DNA of 64,000 nucleotides from Marinobacterium lacunae. Its GTDB lineage: Bacteria > Pseudomonadota > Gammaproteobacteria > Pseudomonadales > Balneatricaceae. Numbering within the stretch: position 1 is the stretch's first letter; each line of letters starts with the position of its first letter. Below the pieces are notes generated by a model, which saw only the letters and a list, made by a program, of their open reading frames with translations, ran no database searches and was not told the DNA's origin. The position numbers and the translations under genes were made by a program. Below, in pieces: positions 8,705 through 17,115 of this stretch. The stretch covers positions 186,001-250,000 of the forward strand of contig NZ_JMQN01000040.1 of NCBI RefSeq assembly GCF_000705555.1, in the 5' to 3' direction.

Positions 8705-10512
8705 GTTCCGGAATTATCCTGCTGTAGACGCCACATACTCGCGTAGCGCCCATCCAGTGCCAACAACTGCTGGTGTGTGCCACGTTCAACAATTTCACCC
8801 TGATCCATGACCAGAATCTGATCGGCATCGATCACCGTTGATAGACGATGCGCTATCACCAGGCTGGTGTGATTTTTGGCCAGTGTGTTCAAAGATGCCA
8901 GAATCGCACGCTCCGTGGCGCTGTCCAGCGCCGAAGTTGCCTCGTCAAACAGCAGAATCGGCGGTTTCTTGAGGATGACACGGGCGATAGCGATACGCTG
9001 TTTCTCTCCGCCGGACACCTTCAGTCCCCGCTCTCCAACCCGCGTATCCCCCCCTTCGGGCAGCGCCTCTAGAAAGCGATCGAGATTGGCAAGGCGAATC
9101 GCTTCGCTCACCTCCTCGACACTGGCCCCAGGCTTGCCATAGGCGACGTTGCTGAAAATGGTGTCGTTAAACAGCACCGTGTCCTGCGGCACGACGCCTA
9201 TCGCCTGACGCAGACTGAGCTGGGTGACCGTCTTGATCGGCTGGTCATCGATCAGAATGTCACCGCTGTTCAGGTCGTAAAACCGGAACAGCAGCCGTGC
9301 CAGCGTGGACTTTCCTGCACCACTGGGGCCGACAATCGCCACTTTCTGACCGGGCTCCACACGAAAGCTCAGATCGCGCAATATGGGACGCTCGGCGTGA
9401 TAGGCAAAGCTTACGTTGCGAAACTCAACGCTGCCGTGGCTTACCGTGAGTGGGCTTGCATTAGGTGCATCGGTTACACCAGGTGTTTTCTTCAGCAACC
9501 CGAACATGTTCTCTATATCGGTTAATGCCCGGCGCACTTCGCGATAGACCATGCCAAGAAAATTCAACGGCAAAAAGAGCTGCAGAATATAGGCGTTAAT
9601 CATCACCAACGAACCAAGCGTCATCTCCCCGGCGACAACATCACCTGCTGCCAGCCACAGCAGTAAGACCATACCAATGGCGATGATCAACGCCTGCCCG
9701 CTGTTAAGCAGCATCAGCGTCATCCGCGTTTTCAGCCTGGCGCTCTCCCAGCGCGCCAGGTTGCGGTCGTACTGTTCGGCCTCGAACGCTTCGTTATTAA
9801 AGTACTTCACTGTCTCGTAGTTGAGCAGGCTGTCGATGGCGCGGGTATTGGTTTCCGAGTCGAGCTGATTCATCTCGCGTACGAACCGGTTGCGCCATTC
9901 GGTGGTGAGAACGGTGAAGTAGATGTAGATACCCACACACACGAGGATGATCAGCGCATACCAGACACTGAAATTGATCATCAGGATACCGGCGACCATG
10001 GCCAGCTCTATCAGCGTCGGCACGATGTTGAACACCAACATCCGCATCAGAAAGCCGAAGCCGTTTCCGCCTCTGTCGATATCGCGGGAGATCCCCCCGG
10101 TCTGCCTCGACAGGTGAAACTCCAGATCCAGCGCATGCAGGTGGCGAAACACCCTCAGTACCATACGCCTCATGGCCCGCTCGGTGATTCGGCTGAAAAC
10201 CGCATCGCGTGCCTCGGCAAAGAAGACCGAACTGAATCTCAGCACACCGTAAAAGGCGAGCATCAAAAGCGGTACGGCAATCATCTGGTGCTGGGCGCGG
10301 TCCAATCCATCGACGATATTCTTCAATGCCCAGGGCATGGTGACGGTGGCCACCTTGGCCGCGACCAGCAGCAGGAAAGCCGCACCTAATCGGCCTCTGA
10401 ATGCCCAAAGGTAGGGCCAGATCGTCTTGATGACATGCCAGGCCTCCGAGGCGCCCACAGGCTCCTTGGATGGCGACAGATGGTGGTGACTGGTGCGCGC
10501 GCTTCTGGACAT
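8701..10512 (-). CDS. ABC exporter, Atm1/HMT1-like, fused permease-ATPase
   Basis: This 603-residue half-transporter has an N-terminal six-helix membrane domain (about residues 25-330) and a C-terminal ATPase with Walker A GPSGAGKST, signature VSGGEKQRIAIAR and Walker B ILLFDEATSALD. The VSGGEKQR signature and domain order resemble the Atm1 family, members of which export glutathione-linked compounds or support heavy-metal tolerance; whether this one does is inference. It would act as a homodimer in the inner membrane. It starts 14 bp after the diguanylate cyclase stop and overlaps the MFS gene, so the three are probably one transcript. Confidence 0.88.
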   Translation of the reverse strand: MSRSARTSHHHLSPSKEPVGASEAWHVIKTIWPYLWAFRGRLGAAFLLLVAAKVATVTMPWALKNIVDGLDRAQHQMIAVPLLMLAFYGVLRFSSVFFAEARDAVFSRITERAMRRMVLRVFRHLHALDLEFHLSRQTGGISRDIDRGGNGFGFLMRMLVFNIVPTLIELAMVAGILMINFSVWYALIILVCVGIYIYFTVLTTEWRNRFVREMNQLDSETNTRAIDSLLNYETVKYFNNEAFEAEQYDRNLARWESARLKTRMTLMLLNSGQALIIAIGMVLLLWLAAGDVVAGEMTLGSLVMINAYILQLFLPLNFLGMVYREVRRALTDIENMFGLLKKTPGVTDAPNASPLTVSHGSVEFRNVSFAYHAERPILRDLSFRVEPGQKVAIVGPSGAGKSTLARLLFRFYDLNSGDILIDDQPIKTVTQLSLRQAIGVVPQDTVLFNDTIFSNVAYGKPGASVEEVSEAIRLANLDRFLEALPEGGDTRVGERGLKVSGGEKQRIAIARVILKKPPILLFDEATSALDSATERAILASLNTLAKNHTSLVIAHRLSTVIDADQILVMDQGEIVERGTHQQLLALDGRYASMWRLQQDNSGT

Positions 10513-10526
10513 GAATCCGGTATCCG

Positions 10527-11999
10527 TCAGTCAACAGCCTGAGACTGTGATGTCTGTTCGCTGACGCGGTTGCGCCCAGCGCCTTTGGAGGCCAACAATG
10601 CGTGATCGGCACGCAGGATCAGGTCATCCGGCCCATCCTTTTCACCAAGTTCGGCGATACCCACACTCAGTGTCACACCAACCAGATCGTTGTCCACTCT
10701 CAGCCGATGGCTCTGAACGGCCTCGCGCAGTTTTTCAGCCAGCTGTCCGGCTTGCATTCGATCGCACTTGGGCAGCAGAAACAGGAATTCGTCACCACCC
10801 CAACGACATACAAGATCCGCCCGACGCGTCATGGCGGTAAACAGCTCTGCAATAGAGCTGATCACCTGGTCACCAACAGGGTGTCCATAGGTATCGTTGA
10901 TCTGTTTGAATCCGTCCAGATCGCCGATCATGCAACTGAGCGGCTCTTTTCGCCGACGCGCCTGGGCGATCTGCTGCGGCAGTACCCGATCCAGAACCTG
11001 CCGGTTGGCCAAGCCGGTCAGCTTGTCCGTATGCGCAAGTGCCTCGAGGCGGCGCTGAAACGTGTCGATGGTAAGCCAGGCGAGCAATAGCACAACCAGT
11101 GTCACGATAACCGAGCCGATCAGGTTCAGGATTAGGGTGTGATAGATCTTGTCGGAGGCGGGATTATTCGCCTGCTGCACGATCAAGTACCAGTTAAACT
11201 CCGGCACCAACCGACTGTTGACGTAGATCGTTTGCCCCTCGGACTCGTAGCTGAACGAACTGCTGGGCGAGGTCAGAATACGCGTGGCATACAGACCAAG
11301 CGCCGGGCTGTTCCGGATCTGGTCGACCCCGCTATAGGTATCGCTGTGTATCATCACCTTACCAAAACGGTTGATGAAGAATATTTCGCGATTGAACCTG
11401 CGCTGATAGTCGTCGATCAGCTGTTTGACCACCGACGTGGACAGGCCAACTCCCACCACACCAATGAAGTTGCCGTCGTAGTCGAACACTTTGTAGTTGA
11501 TGAAAACAGCGATGCTGTCCAGGTTTGCCGTATCACGGTCGATGTTGATCTCATAAGGTGCCAGGTCACTTTTGAAGCGAAAGTACCAGGCATCCTGTGG
11601 ATCATTCTTGCTGACCTCCTTGAGTGTGCCCGTGGGATGGTAGTACCTGTGGGTTTTGTCGGACACGAAGAAGCTGGTCTCGGTTTCGTACCGCGCCTGA
11701 ATCTCTTTCAGGTAGCGGGTGATGGCCGCCGGGTCCTGCTCGCCGGCCAACGCCCAGTCACGAACAAAGGTGTCATGTGACATCAGTGAGGATATGAATA
11801 TCGGGCGAAGCAGATCACGCTGAATCTCGGAATAGATGTTGTCACCGGTCAGCGGCAGGGTGCTCTCTTCGATCTCCCGCTCCAGGCTGTCACGTGCGGT
11901 GTAGTAACTGATCAGGCTGGTGGTGATGAATCCGGCAAACAGCAGGAGGCTGAGAATAATCAGAATCTGGTATTTTTTGGTCAACGGTACACTCTCCAC
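10527..11999 (-). CDS. Diguanylate cyclase with periplasmic Cache sensor
   Basis: This 490-residue inner-membrane protein makes cyclic di-GMP. A membrane helix at about residues 12-33 precedes a periplasmic double-Cache-like region (about 35-280, with DAWYFRF and FIGVVGVGLS segments), a second helix near 285-310, and a GGDEF domain to the end. The active site reads GGDEF intact, and RRAD five residues before it is a good inhibitory I-site. The Cache domain probably senses a small ligand; its location among polyamine genes makes an amine or amino acid a fair guess but no more. It is the first gene of the operon with the Atm1-like exporter and MFS carrier. Confidence 0.9.
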   Translation of the reverse strand: MESVPLTKKYQILIILSLLLFAGFITTSLISYYTARDSLEREIEESTLPLTGDNIYSEIQRDLLRPIFISSLMSHDTFVRDWALAGEQDPAAITRYLKEIQARYETETSFFVSDKTHRYYHPTGTLKEVSKNDPQDAWYFRFKSDLAPYEINIDRDTANLDSIAVFINYKVFDYDGNFIGVVGVGLSTSVVKQLIDDYQRRFNREIFFINRFGKVMIHSDTYSGVDQIRNSPALGLYATRILTSPSSSFSYESEGQTIYVNSRLVPEFNWYLIVQQANNPASDKIYHTLILNLIGSVIVTLVVLLLAWLTIDTFQRRLEALAHTDKLTGLANRQVLDRVLPQQIAQARRRKEPLSCMIGDLDGFKQINDTYGHPVGDQVISSIAELFTAMTRRADLVCRWGGDEFLFLLPKCDRMQAGQLAEKLREAVQSHRLRVDNDLVGVTLSVGIAELGEKDGPDDLILRADHALLASKGAGRNRVSEQTSQSQAVD

Positions 12000-12107
12000 A
12001 ATCCCTTAGAGCACGCGCCTGTCGAGACAACAACAGGTTCTCAGCGTCGGCATAAAATACCATAGATGAGTCATGCTCAGGATTGAAGCTGGCCGATTGG
12101 GACGAGA

Positions 12108-12132
12108 AACCCGGTGTTGAACACACCGGGTT
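12108..12132 (-). terminator. Probable terminator after the glutamine amidotransferase
   Basis: A perfect 10-bp stem, AACCCGGTGT (12108-12117) with ACACCGGGTT (12123-12132) and a 5-nt loop, lies just after the minus-strand amidotransferase stop at 12170. Only a short TTT follows on the minus strand, so it is a weak intrinsic terminator. It separates the amidotransferase from the downstream cyclase operon. Confidence 0.5.
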
Positions 12133-12169
12133 GGAGAGTAAAACGCGCGGGCTCTGCGTGAACGTTCTG

Positions 12170-12886
12170 TTAGTCTGCCCGCCCCCGAGTCAGGAAACGC
12201 GTCATCCATTTAGCCACGAGCGCCGAATCCACTTTGGCATCCTTAGTGAGGGTTTCCAGCCCTTTGTCTGCCACTTCGTCAGGCACCACCGCGCTCTTGC
12301 GCGAGCGTACCAGCTCACGCTCGTAGTCGATGGAGAACTCGGGATGCGCCTGCAGCGTCAGGATACGGTTGTCGTAAACAAGGCCTGCGTAACGGCAAAA
12401 CTCGGACGTGGCGAACAGGCGGGCACTTGGCGGCAGCTCCAATACCTGATCCTGATGCATGGCATTGATGGTGAAGGCACGCTCACCCGCATCCAGAAAC
12501 GAGTGTTCGCCTTCGATGGCATAGGTATGCAGGCCTACGCCCCAGCCTCCCTGGTACTTCTCCACTTTGGCACCGAAGGCCGAGGCGATGATCTGGTGGC
12601 CGAAACAGATGCCGACCAGCGGGATATCCGCCTCGTAGATATCGACAATCAGCTGCTTGAGTGTCTGCATCCAGGGCAGGTTGTCATACACACCACAGCG
12701 CGAGCCGGTAATAATCCAGCCCTCGCACTGATCCGCGGACGCAGGAAACTCACCGTCGCGTACATCGAATATGGAGTAGCTGTGAGCCTCTGGCCCCATC
12801 AGTTGAACGAACATGTCGGCGTACGAACCGTACTGACCGATCAGGGTATCCGGTGTAATACCTGTGGCTAGAATCCCGATTTTCAT
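12170..12886 (-). CDS. Class I glutamine amidotransferase (SpuA/PuuD neighbourhood)
   Basis: This 238-residue cytoplasmic protein has the class I glutamine amidotransferase fold. The nucleophile elbow PLVGICFGHQIIA is present around residues 91-103, and a later HPEFS gives the catalytic His-x-Glu pair. In polyamine clusters such enzymes (SpuA, PuuD) hydrolyse gamma-glutamyl-GABA to glutamate and GABA, or act with the synthetases; this protein looks more like the GMP-synthase-type amidotransferase group than E. coli PuuD, so the exact role is inferred from context. AGAGGA lies 7 bases before the ATG. It diverges from the putrescine aminotransferase gene across a dyad-containing promoter region. 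Confidence 0.82.
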   Translation of the reverse strand: MKIGILATGITPDTLIGQYGSYADMFVQLMGPEAHSYSIFDVRDGEFPASADQCEGWIITGSRCGVYDNLPWMQTLKQLIVDIYEADIPLVGICFGHQIIASAFGAKVEKYQGGWGVGLHTYAIEGEHSFLDAGERAFTINAMHQDQVLELPPSARLFATSEFCRYAGLVYDNRILTLQAHPEFSIDYERELVRSRKSAVVPDEVADKGLETLTKDAKVDSALVAKWMTRFLTRGRAD

Positions 12887-12963
12887 TATCTGTCCTCTGA
12901 CACAGTCCTTGAAGTAGGTTTCTGTCTTGTCTGTATAGACTATAGAGGGTGTCTAAACGTCAA

Positions 12964-12985
12964 AATATCCCCGGGTAGGTATATT
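12964..12985. promoter_or_regulatory. GC-centred dyad between amidotransferase and aminotransferase
   Basis: AATAT at 12964-12968 and ATATT at 12981-12985 flank a CCCCGGGTAGG core, giving an imperfect dyad with a GGTAT half at 12978-12982. It resembles the ATACC...GGTAT dyads at 1574-1593 and 17071-17086, but its spacing and left half differ. It sits 78 bp from the amidotransferase start and 121 bp from the aminotransferase start, in the right place to act on both. Confidence 0.4.
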
Positions 12986-13105
12986 CGCAAAACAACCGCT
13001 CTCGTTACTGTTGGCTCATCCCGTATGGGTATCGCTCGGCATCGGCAAGGCTTGTCACCAAGGCCACACAGTCGAGCAGACCACAATAACGACTGGAGAC
13101 AACCC

Positions 13106-14509
13106 ATGAATGCGATCAACAAGGAACCGGCCCGCAGTGAAGATATCCGCGCACTGGATGCGGAGCATCATCTGCACCCCTTCACCGATACCCACGCACT
13201 GAATGCCAAGGGTGCGCGCGTGATCGAGCGCGCAGAAGGGGTCTACCTCTGGGACAGCGAAGGCAACCGCATTATCGACGGCATGGCCGGCCTCTGGTGC
13301 GTCAATATCGGCTACGGTCGCAAGGAGTTGGCCGAAGCTGCCTACACGCAGATGAATCAGCTGCCGTATTACAACACCTTTTTCCAGACCACAACGAGCC
13401 CTGCAACCCAATTGGCAAAGGAGTTGGCCGTCCTGACACCGGGCGACCTGAACCACATCTTCTTCGCCAACTCAGGCTCCGAAGCGATCGATACCGTGAT
13501 CCGCATGGTGCGCCGATACTGGGAAGTGATGGGCAAGCCCTGGCGCAAAACCCTGATCGCGCGCAACAACGCCTACCACGGCAGTACCATCGGCGGCACC
13601 AGTCTCGGCGGCATGGGCGCCATGCATAATCAGGGCGGCCCCTTCCTGCCCGGCATCGAGCATATCCGCCAGCCGTACTGGTATGGCGAAGCAGACGGCC
13701 AGAGCCCCGAGACGTTCGCACTGACCTGTGCACAGGCGCTGGAAGAGAAAATTCTGGAGGTCGGACCGGATAACGTCGCCGCCTTCGTTGGTGAGCCGAT
13801 TCAGGGTGCCGGGGGCGTTATTGTTCCCCCCGAAGGCTATTGGGCCGAGATCCAGAAGATCTGCCGCAAGTACGATATTCTGCTGGTGGCCGACGAGGTG
13901 ATCTGCGGCTTCGGGCGCACAGGCAACTGGTTCGGCAGCCAGACACTGGATATCAAACCTGACCTGATCTCCATGGCCAAGGGCCTCTCCTCCGGCTATC
14001 AGCCGATCTCGGCCGTCGCGGTCGGTGAGCGTGTCGCCAGTGCCCTGATCGAGAAAGGCGGCGAGTTCTACCACGGTTTCACCTACTCCGGCCATCCGGT
14101 TGCCGCCGCGGTAGCTCTTGAGAATCTGCGCATCCTGCGTGAGGAGAAGATCATCGAACAGGTACGCGATGTCACCGGCCCTTACCTGCAGCAACAACTG
14201 CGTGAGCGGCTGGGCAACCATCCGCTGGTCGGTCACATCGAAGGTGTGGGTCTGATTGCCGGTATGGCGCTGGCGCAGGACAAGGCGCAGCACAAGCTGT
14301 TTGACTCAAACCTGGATGTCGGCACCATTTGCCGTAACCACTGTTTCGCCAATGGCCTGATCATGCGCGCCTGCGGCAACCGTATGGTGCTGTCTCCGCC
14401 GCTGGTGATCACCAAGGCCGAGATCGACGAGATGCTCGACAAAGCGTTGCTCTGTCTTGACCTCACCGTTGCATCACTCAAGGAGATGGGCGTCACCCTC
14501 GGTAGCTGA
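13106..14509 (+). CDS. spuC: Putrescine--pyruvate aminotransferase (class III)
   Basis: This 467-residue PLP enzyme transfers the amino group of putrescine or another diamine to pyruvate, yielding an aminoaldehyde for the dehydrogenase downstream. The PLP-binding Lys sits in SMAKGLSSGYQP, the cofactor-contacting Asp in ADEVICGFGRTG, and the NSGSEAIDT phosphate-binding loop is clear. The frame extends to 13025, but the ATG at 13106 has CTGGAGA upstream and gives the normal SpuC length. It is followed by an inverted repeat and then a LuxR-type regulator. Similarity to beta-alanine--pyruvate aminotransferases means the substrate is likely but not certain. Confidence 0.88.
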   Translation: MNAINKEPARSEDIRALDAEHHLHPFTDTHALNAKGARVIERAEGVYLWDSEGNRIIDGMAGLWCVNIGYGRKELAEAAYTQMNQLPYYNTFFQTTTSPATQLAKELAVLTPGDLNHIFFANSGSEAIDTVIRMVRRYWEVMGKPWRKTLIARNNAYHGSTIGGTSLGGMGAMHNQGGPFLPGIEHIRQPYWYGEADGQSPETFALTCAQALEEKILEVGPDNVAAFVGEPIQGAGGVIVPPEGYWAEIQKICRKYDILLVADEVICGFGRTGNWFGSQTLDIKPDLISMAKGLSSGYQPISAVAVGERVASALIEKGGEFYHGFTYSGHPVAAAVALENLRILREEKIIEQVRDVTGPYLQQQLRERLGNHPLVGHIEGVGLIAGMALAQDKAQHKLFDSNLDVGTICRNHCFANGLIMRACGNRMVLSPPLVITKAEIDEMLDKALLCLDLTVASLKEMGVTLGS

Positions 14510-14528
14510 TTTTTCGTCCTCGACCCTG

Positions 14529-14590
14529 TGGCATATAGCAACGTTCTGTTTCTGCGTTTATTGCCAGATGTTGTTATATGCCATTTTTTT
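14529..14590 (+). terminator. Long-loop inverted repeat with T-run after spuC
   Basis: TGGCATATAGCAAC (14529-14542) and GTTGTTATATGCCA (14570-14583) pair at 13 of 14 positions around a 27-nt loop and are followed directly by seven T's. This looks like an intrinsic terminator for the aminotransferase. The unusually long loop also fits a regulatory hairpin or a protein-bound dyad upstream of the regulator gene. Confidence 0.5.
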
Positions 14591-14659
14591 GTGTAGAAGA
14601 AAAAGGACTGATTCTATTCAAACCACGCGGCAATGCCGCATTTAAATCGCAGTACTCCC

Positions 14660-15469
14660 ATGGCTGACACATATCAGACGATCAACGTCCAGGATAGCTG
14701 GCAGAAGAACCTGGCGTTGCTGATCGACCATATACGCATGCCCAGCTTTCCCGATCTGCTCATCGAATATCTCGCGACCCTCTGCCAATTCGATACATCC
14801 CTCACCGTTACCTACAAGAAATCGTTCAAACCGATCATCATCCAGCCAACGGATCCGTCGGAACAGAGCAGCACGCTACGCTCGTTCATCGATAACGGCT
14901 ACTACCTGCTTGATCCGCTGTTTAACGCCATACAGAACGACGTCAGCTCGGGCGTTACACGTATATCGGAATACGCACCGGATTCGTTCGAGAGCAGCGA
15001 CTTTTACGTGAACTGCTACCAGTATTTCGGCATCGTCGATGAGATCGTGCTGATCATCAAACTCGATCAATCGGTCACCTGCGCCATCTCGCTCGGACGC
15101 AAGAAAGAGCTAGGATCGATCACCCGAACGGAGCTTCGCGCCCTGCAGGAGATATTTCCGGTGCTCAGTGCCCTGTTCCGCCAGTTTTGGACAGCGCAGT
15201 CCGGCGAGTATGTGCAGTACGAGCAGTCGGACGACTCGATGAAGCAGGCCCTCAAGAGCTTCGGTAGCGGCGTGCTGACTCAGCGTGAGCGGGAGATCAC
15301 CCACCTGCTGCTCAAGGGCAACTCATCGAAAGCGATTGCGGACAGTCTTAACATCAGTGTGGGTACGGTGAAGGTGCATCGAAAGAACATCCACGCCAAG
15401 CTCAACACGTCGACACAGTCAGAAATTTTTACCCTGTTTCTGAACCACCTGAAGAGCCTGACCGATTAG
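14660..15469 (+). CDS. LuxR-type transcriptional regulator of the polyamine region
   Basis: This 269-residue protein ends in a GerE/LuxR helix-turn-helix (about residues 205-265: LTQREREITHLLLKG, SKAIADSLNISVGTVKVHR). The N-terminal 200 residues are an unrecognised probable sensor domain, with no receiver Asp pattern and no typical autoinducer-binding residues that I can identify. No strong ribosome site is seen; ATG at 14660 is chosen, with ATG at 14633 as alternative. It lies between the aminotransferase and the aldehyde dehydrogenase, which makes it the best local candidate to read the three GC-centred dyads (inference). A strong bidirectional terminator follows. Confidence 0.8.
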   Translation: MADTYQTINVQDSWQKNLALLIDHIRMPSFPDLLIEYLATLCQFDTSLTVTYKKSFKPIIIQPTDPSEQSSTLRSFIDNGYYLLDPLFNAIQNDVSSGVTRISEYAPDSFESSDFYVNCYQYFGIVDEIVLIIKLDQSVTCAISLGRKKELGSITRTELRALQEIFPVLSALFRQFWTAQSGEYVQYEQSDDSMKQALKSFGSGVLTQREREITHLLLKGNSSKAIADSLNISVGTVKVHRKNIHAKLNTSTQSEIFTLFLNHLKSLTD

Positions 15470-15473
15470 AAAC

Positions 15474-15506
15474 AAAAAGGCCCCGGCGTGCGCACGGGGC
15501 CTTTTT
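15474..15506. terminator. Bidirectional intrinsic terminator
   Basis: AAAAAGGCCCCG (15474-15485) and CGGGGCCTTTTT (15495-15506) form a 12-bp stem with a 9-nt loop and T-runs on both strands. It serves the plus-strand LuxR gene and the minus-strand aldehyde dehydrogenase. Confidence 0.88.
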
Positions 15507-15522
15507 CAATCGGCAATCGGGA

Positions 15523-17007
15523 TCAGAGCGATATCCAAACCGACTTAAGTTCCGAATACTTGTCCAGCGCGTGCAGCGACTTATCGCGGCCGTTACCTGA
15601 GCCCTTAACCCCGCCGAACGGCATAGTGGTATCGCCCTCGCCCCAGCCGTTAACCCAAACCATGCCACTTTCGATAGCACCGGCTACGCGGTGAGCGCGC
15701 GAGAGGTTGTCGGTCCACACCGAAGCGCCCAGACCGTATATGCTGTCATTAGCCAGAGCAATCGCCTCCTCTTCGGTATCGAAACCCGCCACTGCCAGCA
15801 CAGGGCCAAAGATCTCCTCACGCACACAGGTCATCGCCTGATGGGTCTCGGTGATGATGGTCGGCGTCGGGAAGAAACCCTTGCCCTCGGGCATGGACAA
15901 CCCACCATGCTCGATACGACCGCCTTCGTCGATGGCGCTCTGCACGTAACGGTTGACCGTATCCAGCTGAGCCTTGTCGACCATTGGCCCCATTCTCACC
16001 TTCGGATCGAGTGGGTTACCCGGCTGGTACTTACCGGCAAACCGCTTGAGTGCTTCGATGAACGGCTCGCGGATGCTGTTCTGCACATAGAGACGTGAAC
16101 CGGCTATACACACTTCCCCCTGATTGGTGAAGATCGCGCCAGCGGCCCCGCGGGCAGCCGCTTCGATATTCTGGCAATCCTCGAACACGATCAGCGGTGA
16201 CTTGCCACCGGCCTCGATCCAGACCCGTTTCAGGTTGGATTGTCCGGCGTACTGCATCAGCATGCCCGCCACACGGGTAGAGCCGGTGAAAGCTAATGCA
16301 TCGACATCCATATGCAGGGCCAGCGCCTTGCCTGCTGTGTGCCCAAAGCCGGGAACGACATTGAGCACACCGTTAGGCAAGCCGGCGTCCCGCGCCAACT
16401 CTGCAAATCGCAGGCAGCTCAGCGAGGCTTTCTCGGAGGGCTTGAGCACCACGCTGTTACCGGCAGCCAGCGCCGGTGCCAATTTCCACATCGCCATCAG
16501 CAGCGGGTAGTTCCAGGGCGTAATAGCACCCACCACACCAACCGGATGTCGGGTGATCAGTCCCAGCGTGCTCGGCTTGGTCGGCGCAATCTCGCCGTAC
16601 ACCTTGTCGATACACTCGGCAGTCCAGCGCAGGCAATCGATGGCATCGGGCACATCGATGGCCGTCATTTCGGAGATTGTCTTGCCCATATCGAGGGTAT
16701 CGATCAAGGCGAACTCATCAGCATGCTGCTCGAGCAGGTCGGCGAGTTTCAGCAGCACGCGCTTGCGCTCGGCCGGTGCTGCCCGCGACCAGTCTCCAGC
16801 CTTGAACACCCGACGTGCAGCAACAACCGCCGCGTCGATATCCGGCGTATCGCAGCTGGCCACATCGACCAGCAGCTCTTCGGTGGCGGGATTTATGGCC
16901 GGAAAAGTGTCACCGCTGATCGACGGGCGGAACTCTCCGTCGATCCAGGCCTGTGCACGAAACGAAATATCCTGTGCCAGCGCGGTCCACTCGGTAAGCG
17001 TACGCAT
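15523..17007 (-). CDS. puuC: Aldehyde dehydrogenase (gamma-glutamyl-gamma-aminobutyraldehyde type)
   Basis: This 494-residue NAD(P)-dependent aldehyde dehydrogenase would oxidise aminobutyraldehyde or its gamma-glutamyl form made in polyamine breakdown. The catalytic Cys is in NQGEVCIAGSRLY, the general-base Glu in WIEAGGKSPLIV, and the cofactor loop in FTGSTRVAG. Its length is standard for PuuC/KauB. A perfect AGGAGG precedes the ATG. An ATACCC-TGAG-GGGTAT dyad 64 bp upstream of the start ties it to the other catabolic promoters. Aldehyde dehydrogenases are broad in substrate, so the assignment rests on both sequence and context. Confidence 0.9.
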   Translation of the reverse strand: MRTLTEWTALAQDISFRAQAWIDGEFRPSISGDTFPAINPATEELLVDVASCDTPDIDAAVVAARRVFKAGDWSRAAPAERKRVLLKLADLLEQHADEFALIDTLDMGKTISEMTAIDVPDAIDCLRWTAECIDKVYGEIAPTKPSTLGLITRHPVGVVGAITPWNYPLLMAMWKLAPALAAGNSVVLKPSEKASLSCLRFAELARDAGLPNGVLNVVPGFGHTAGKALALHMDVDALAFTGSTRVAGMLMQYAGQSNLKRVWIEAGGKSPLIVFEDCQNIEAAARGAAGAIFTNQGEVCIAGSRLYVQNSIREPFIEALKRFAGKYQPGNPLDPKVRMGPMVDKAQLDTVNRYVQSAIDEGGRIEHGGLSMPEGKGFFPTPTIITETHQAMTCVREEIFGPVLAVAGFDTEEEAIALANDSIYGLGASVWTDNLSRAHRVAGAIESGMVWVNGWGEGDTTMPFGGVKGSGNGRDKSLHALDKYSELKSVWISL

Positions 17008-17070
17008 AGAACCTCCTAATAAATTGCACCATTGACGCGCAGACTAGTCTTCCCGGCACTGAAATCCAAT

Positions 17071-17086
17071 ATACCCTGAGGGGTAT
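17071..17086. promoter_or_regulatory. GC-centred dyad upstream of aldehyde dehydrogenase
   Basis: ATACCCTGAGGGGTAT is a perfect 6-bp-arm dyad 64 bp upstream of the dehydrogenase start. With its right flank it reads GGGGTATTCA, the same as the right side of the dyad at 1574-1593. It is a candidate operator of a polyamine regulon. Confidence 0.5.
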
Positions 17087-17115
17087 TCACAGCCATGGAA
17101 GAGATGGTGCGACTA

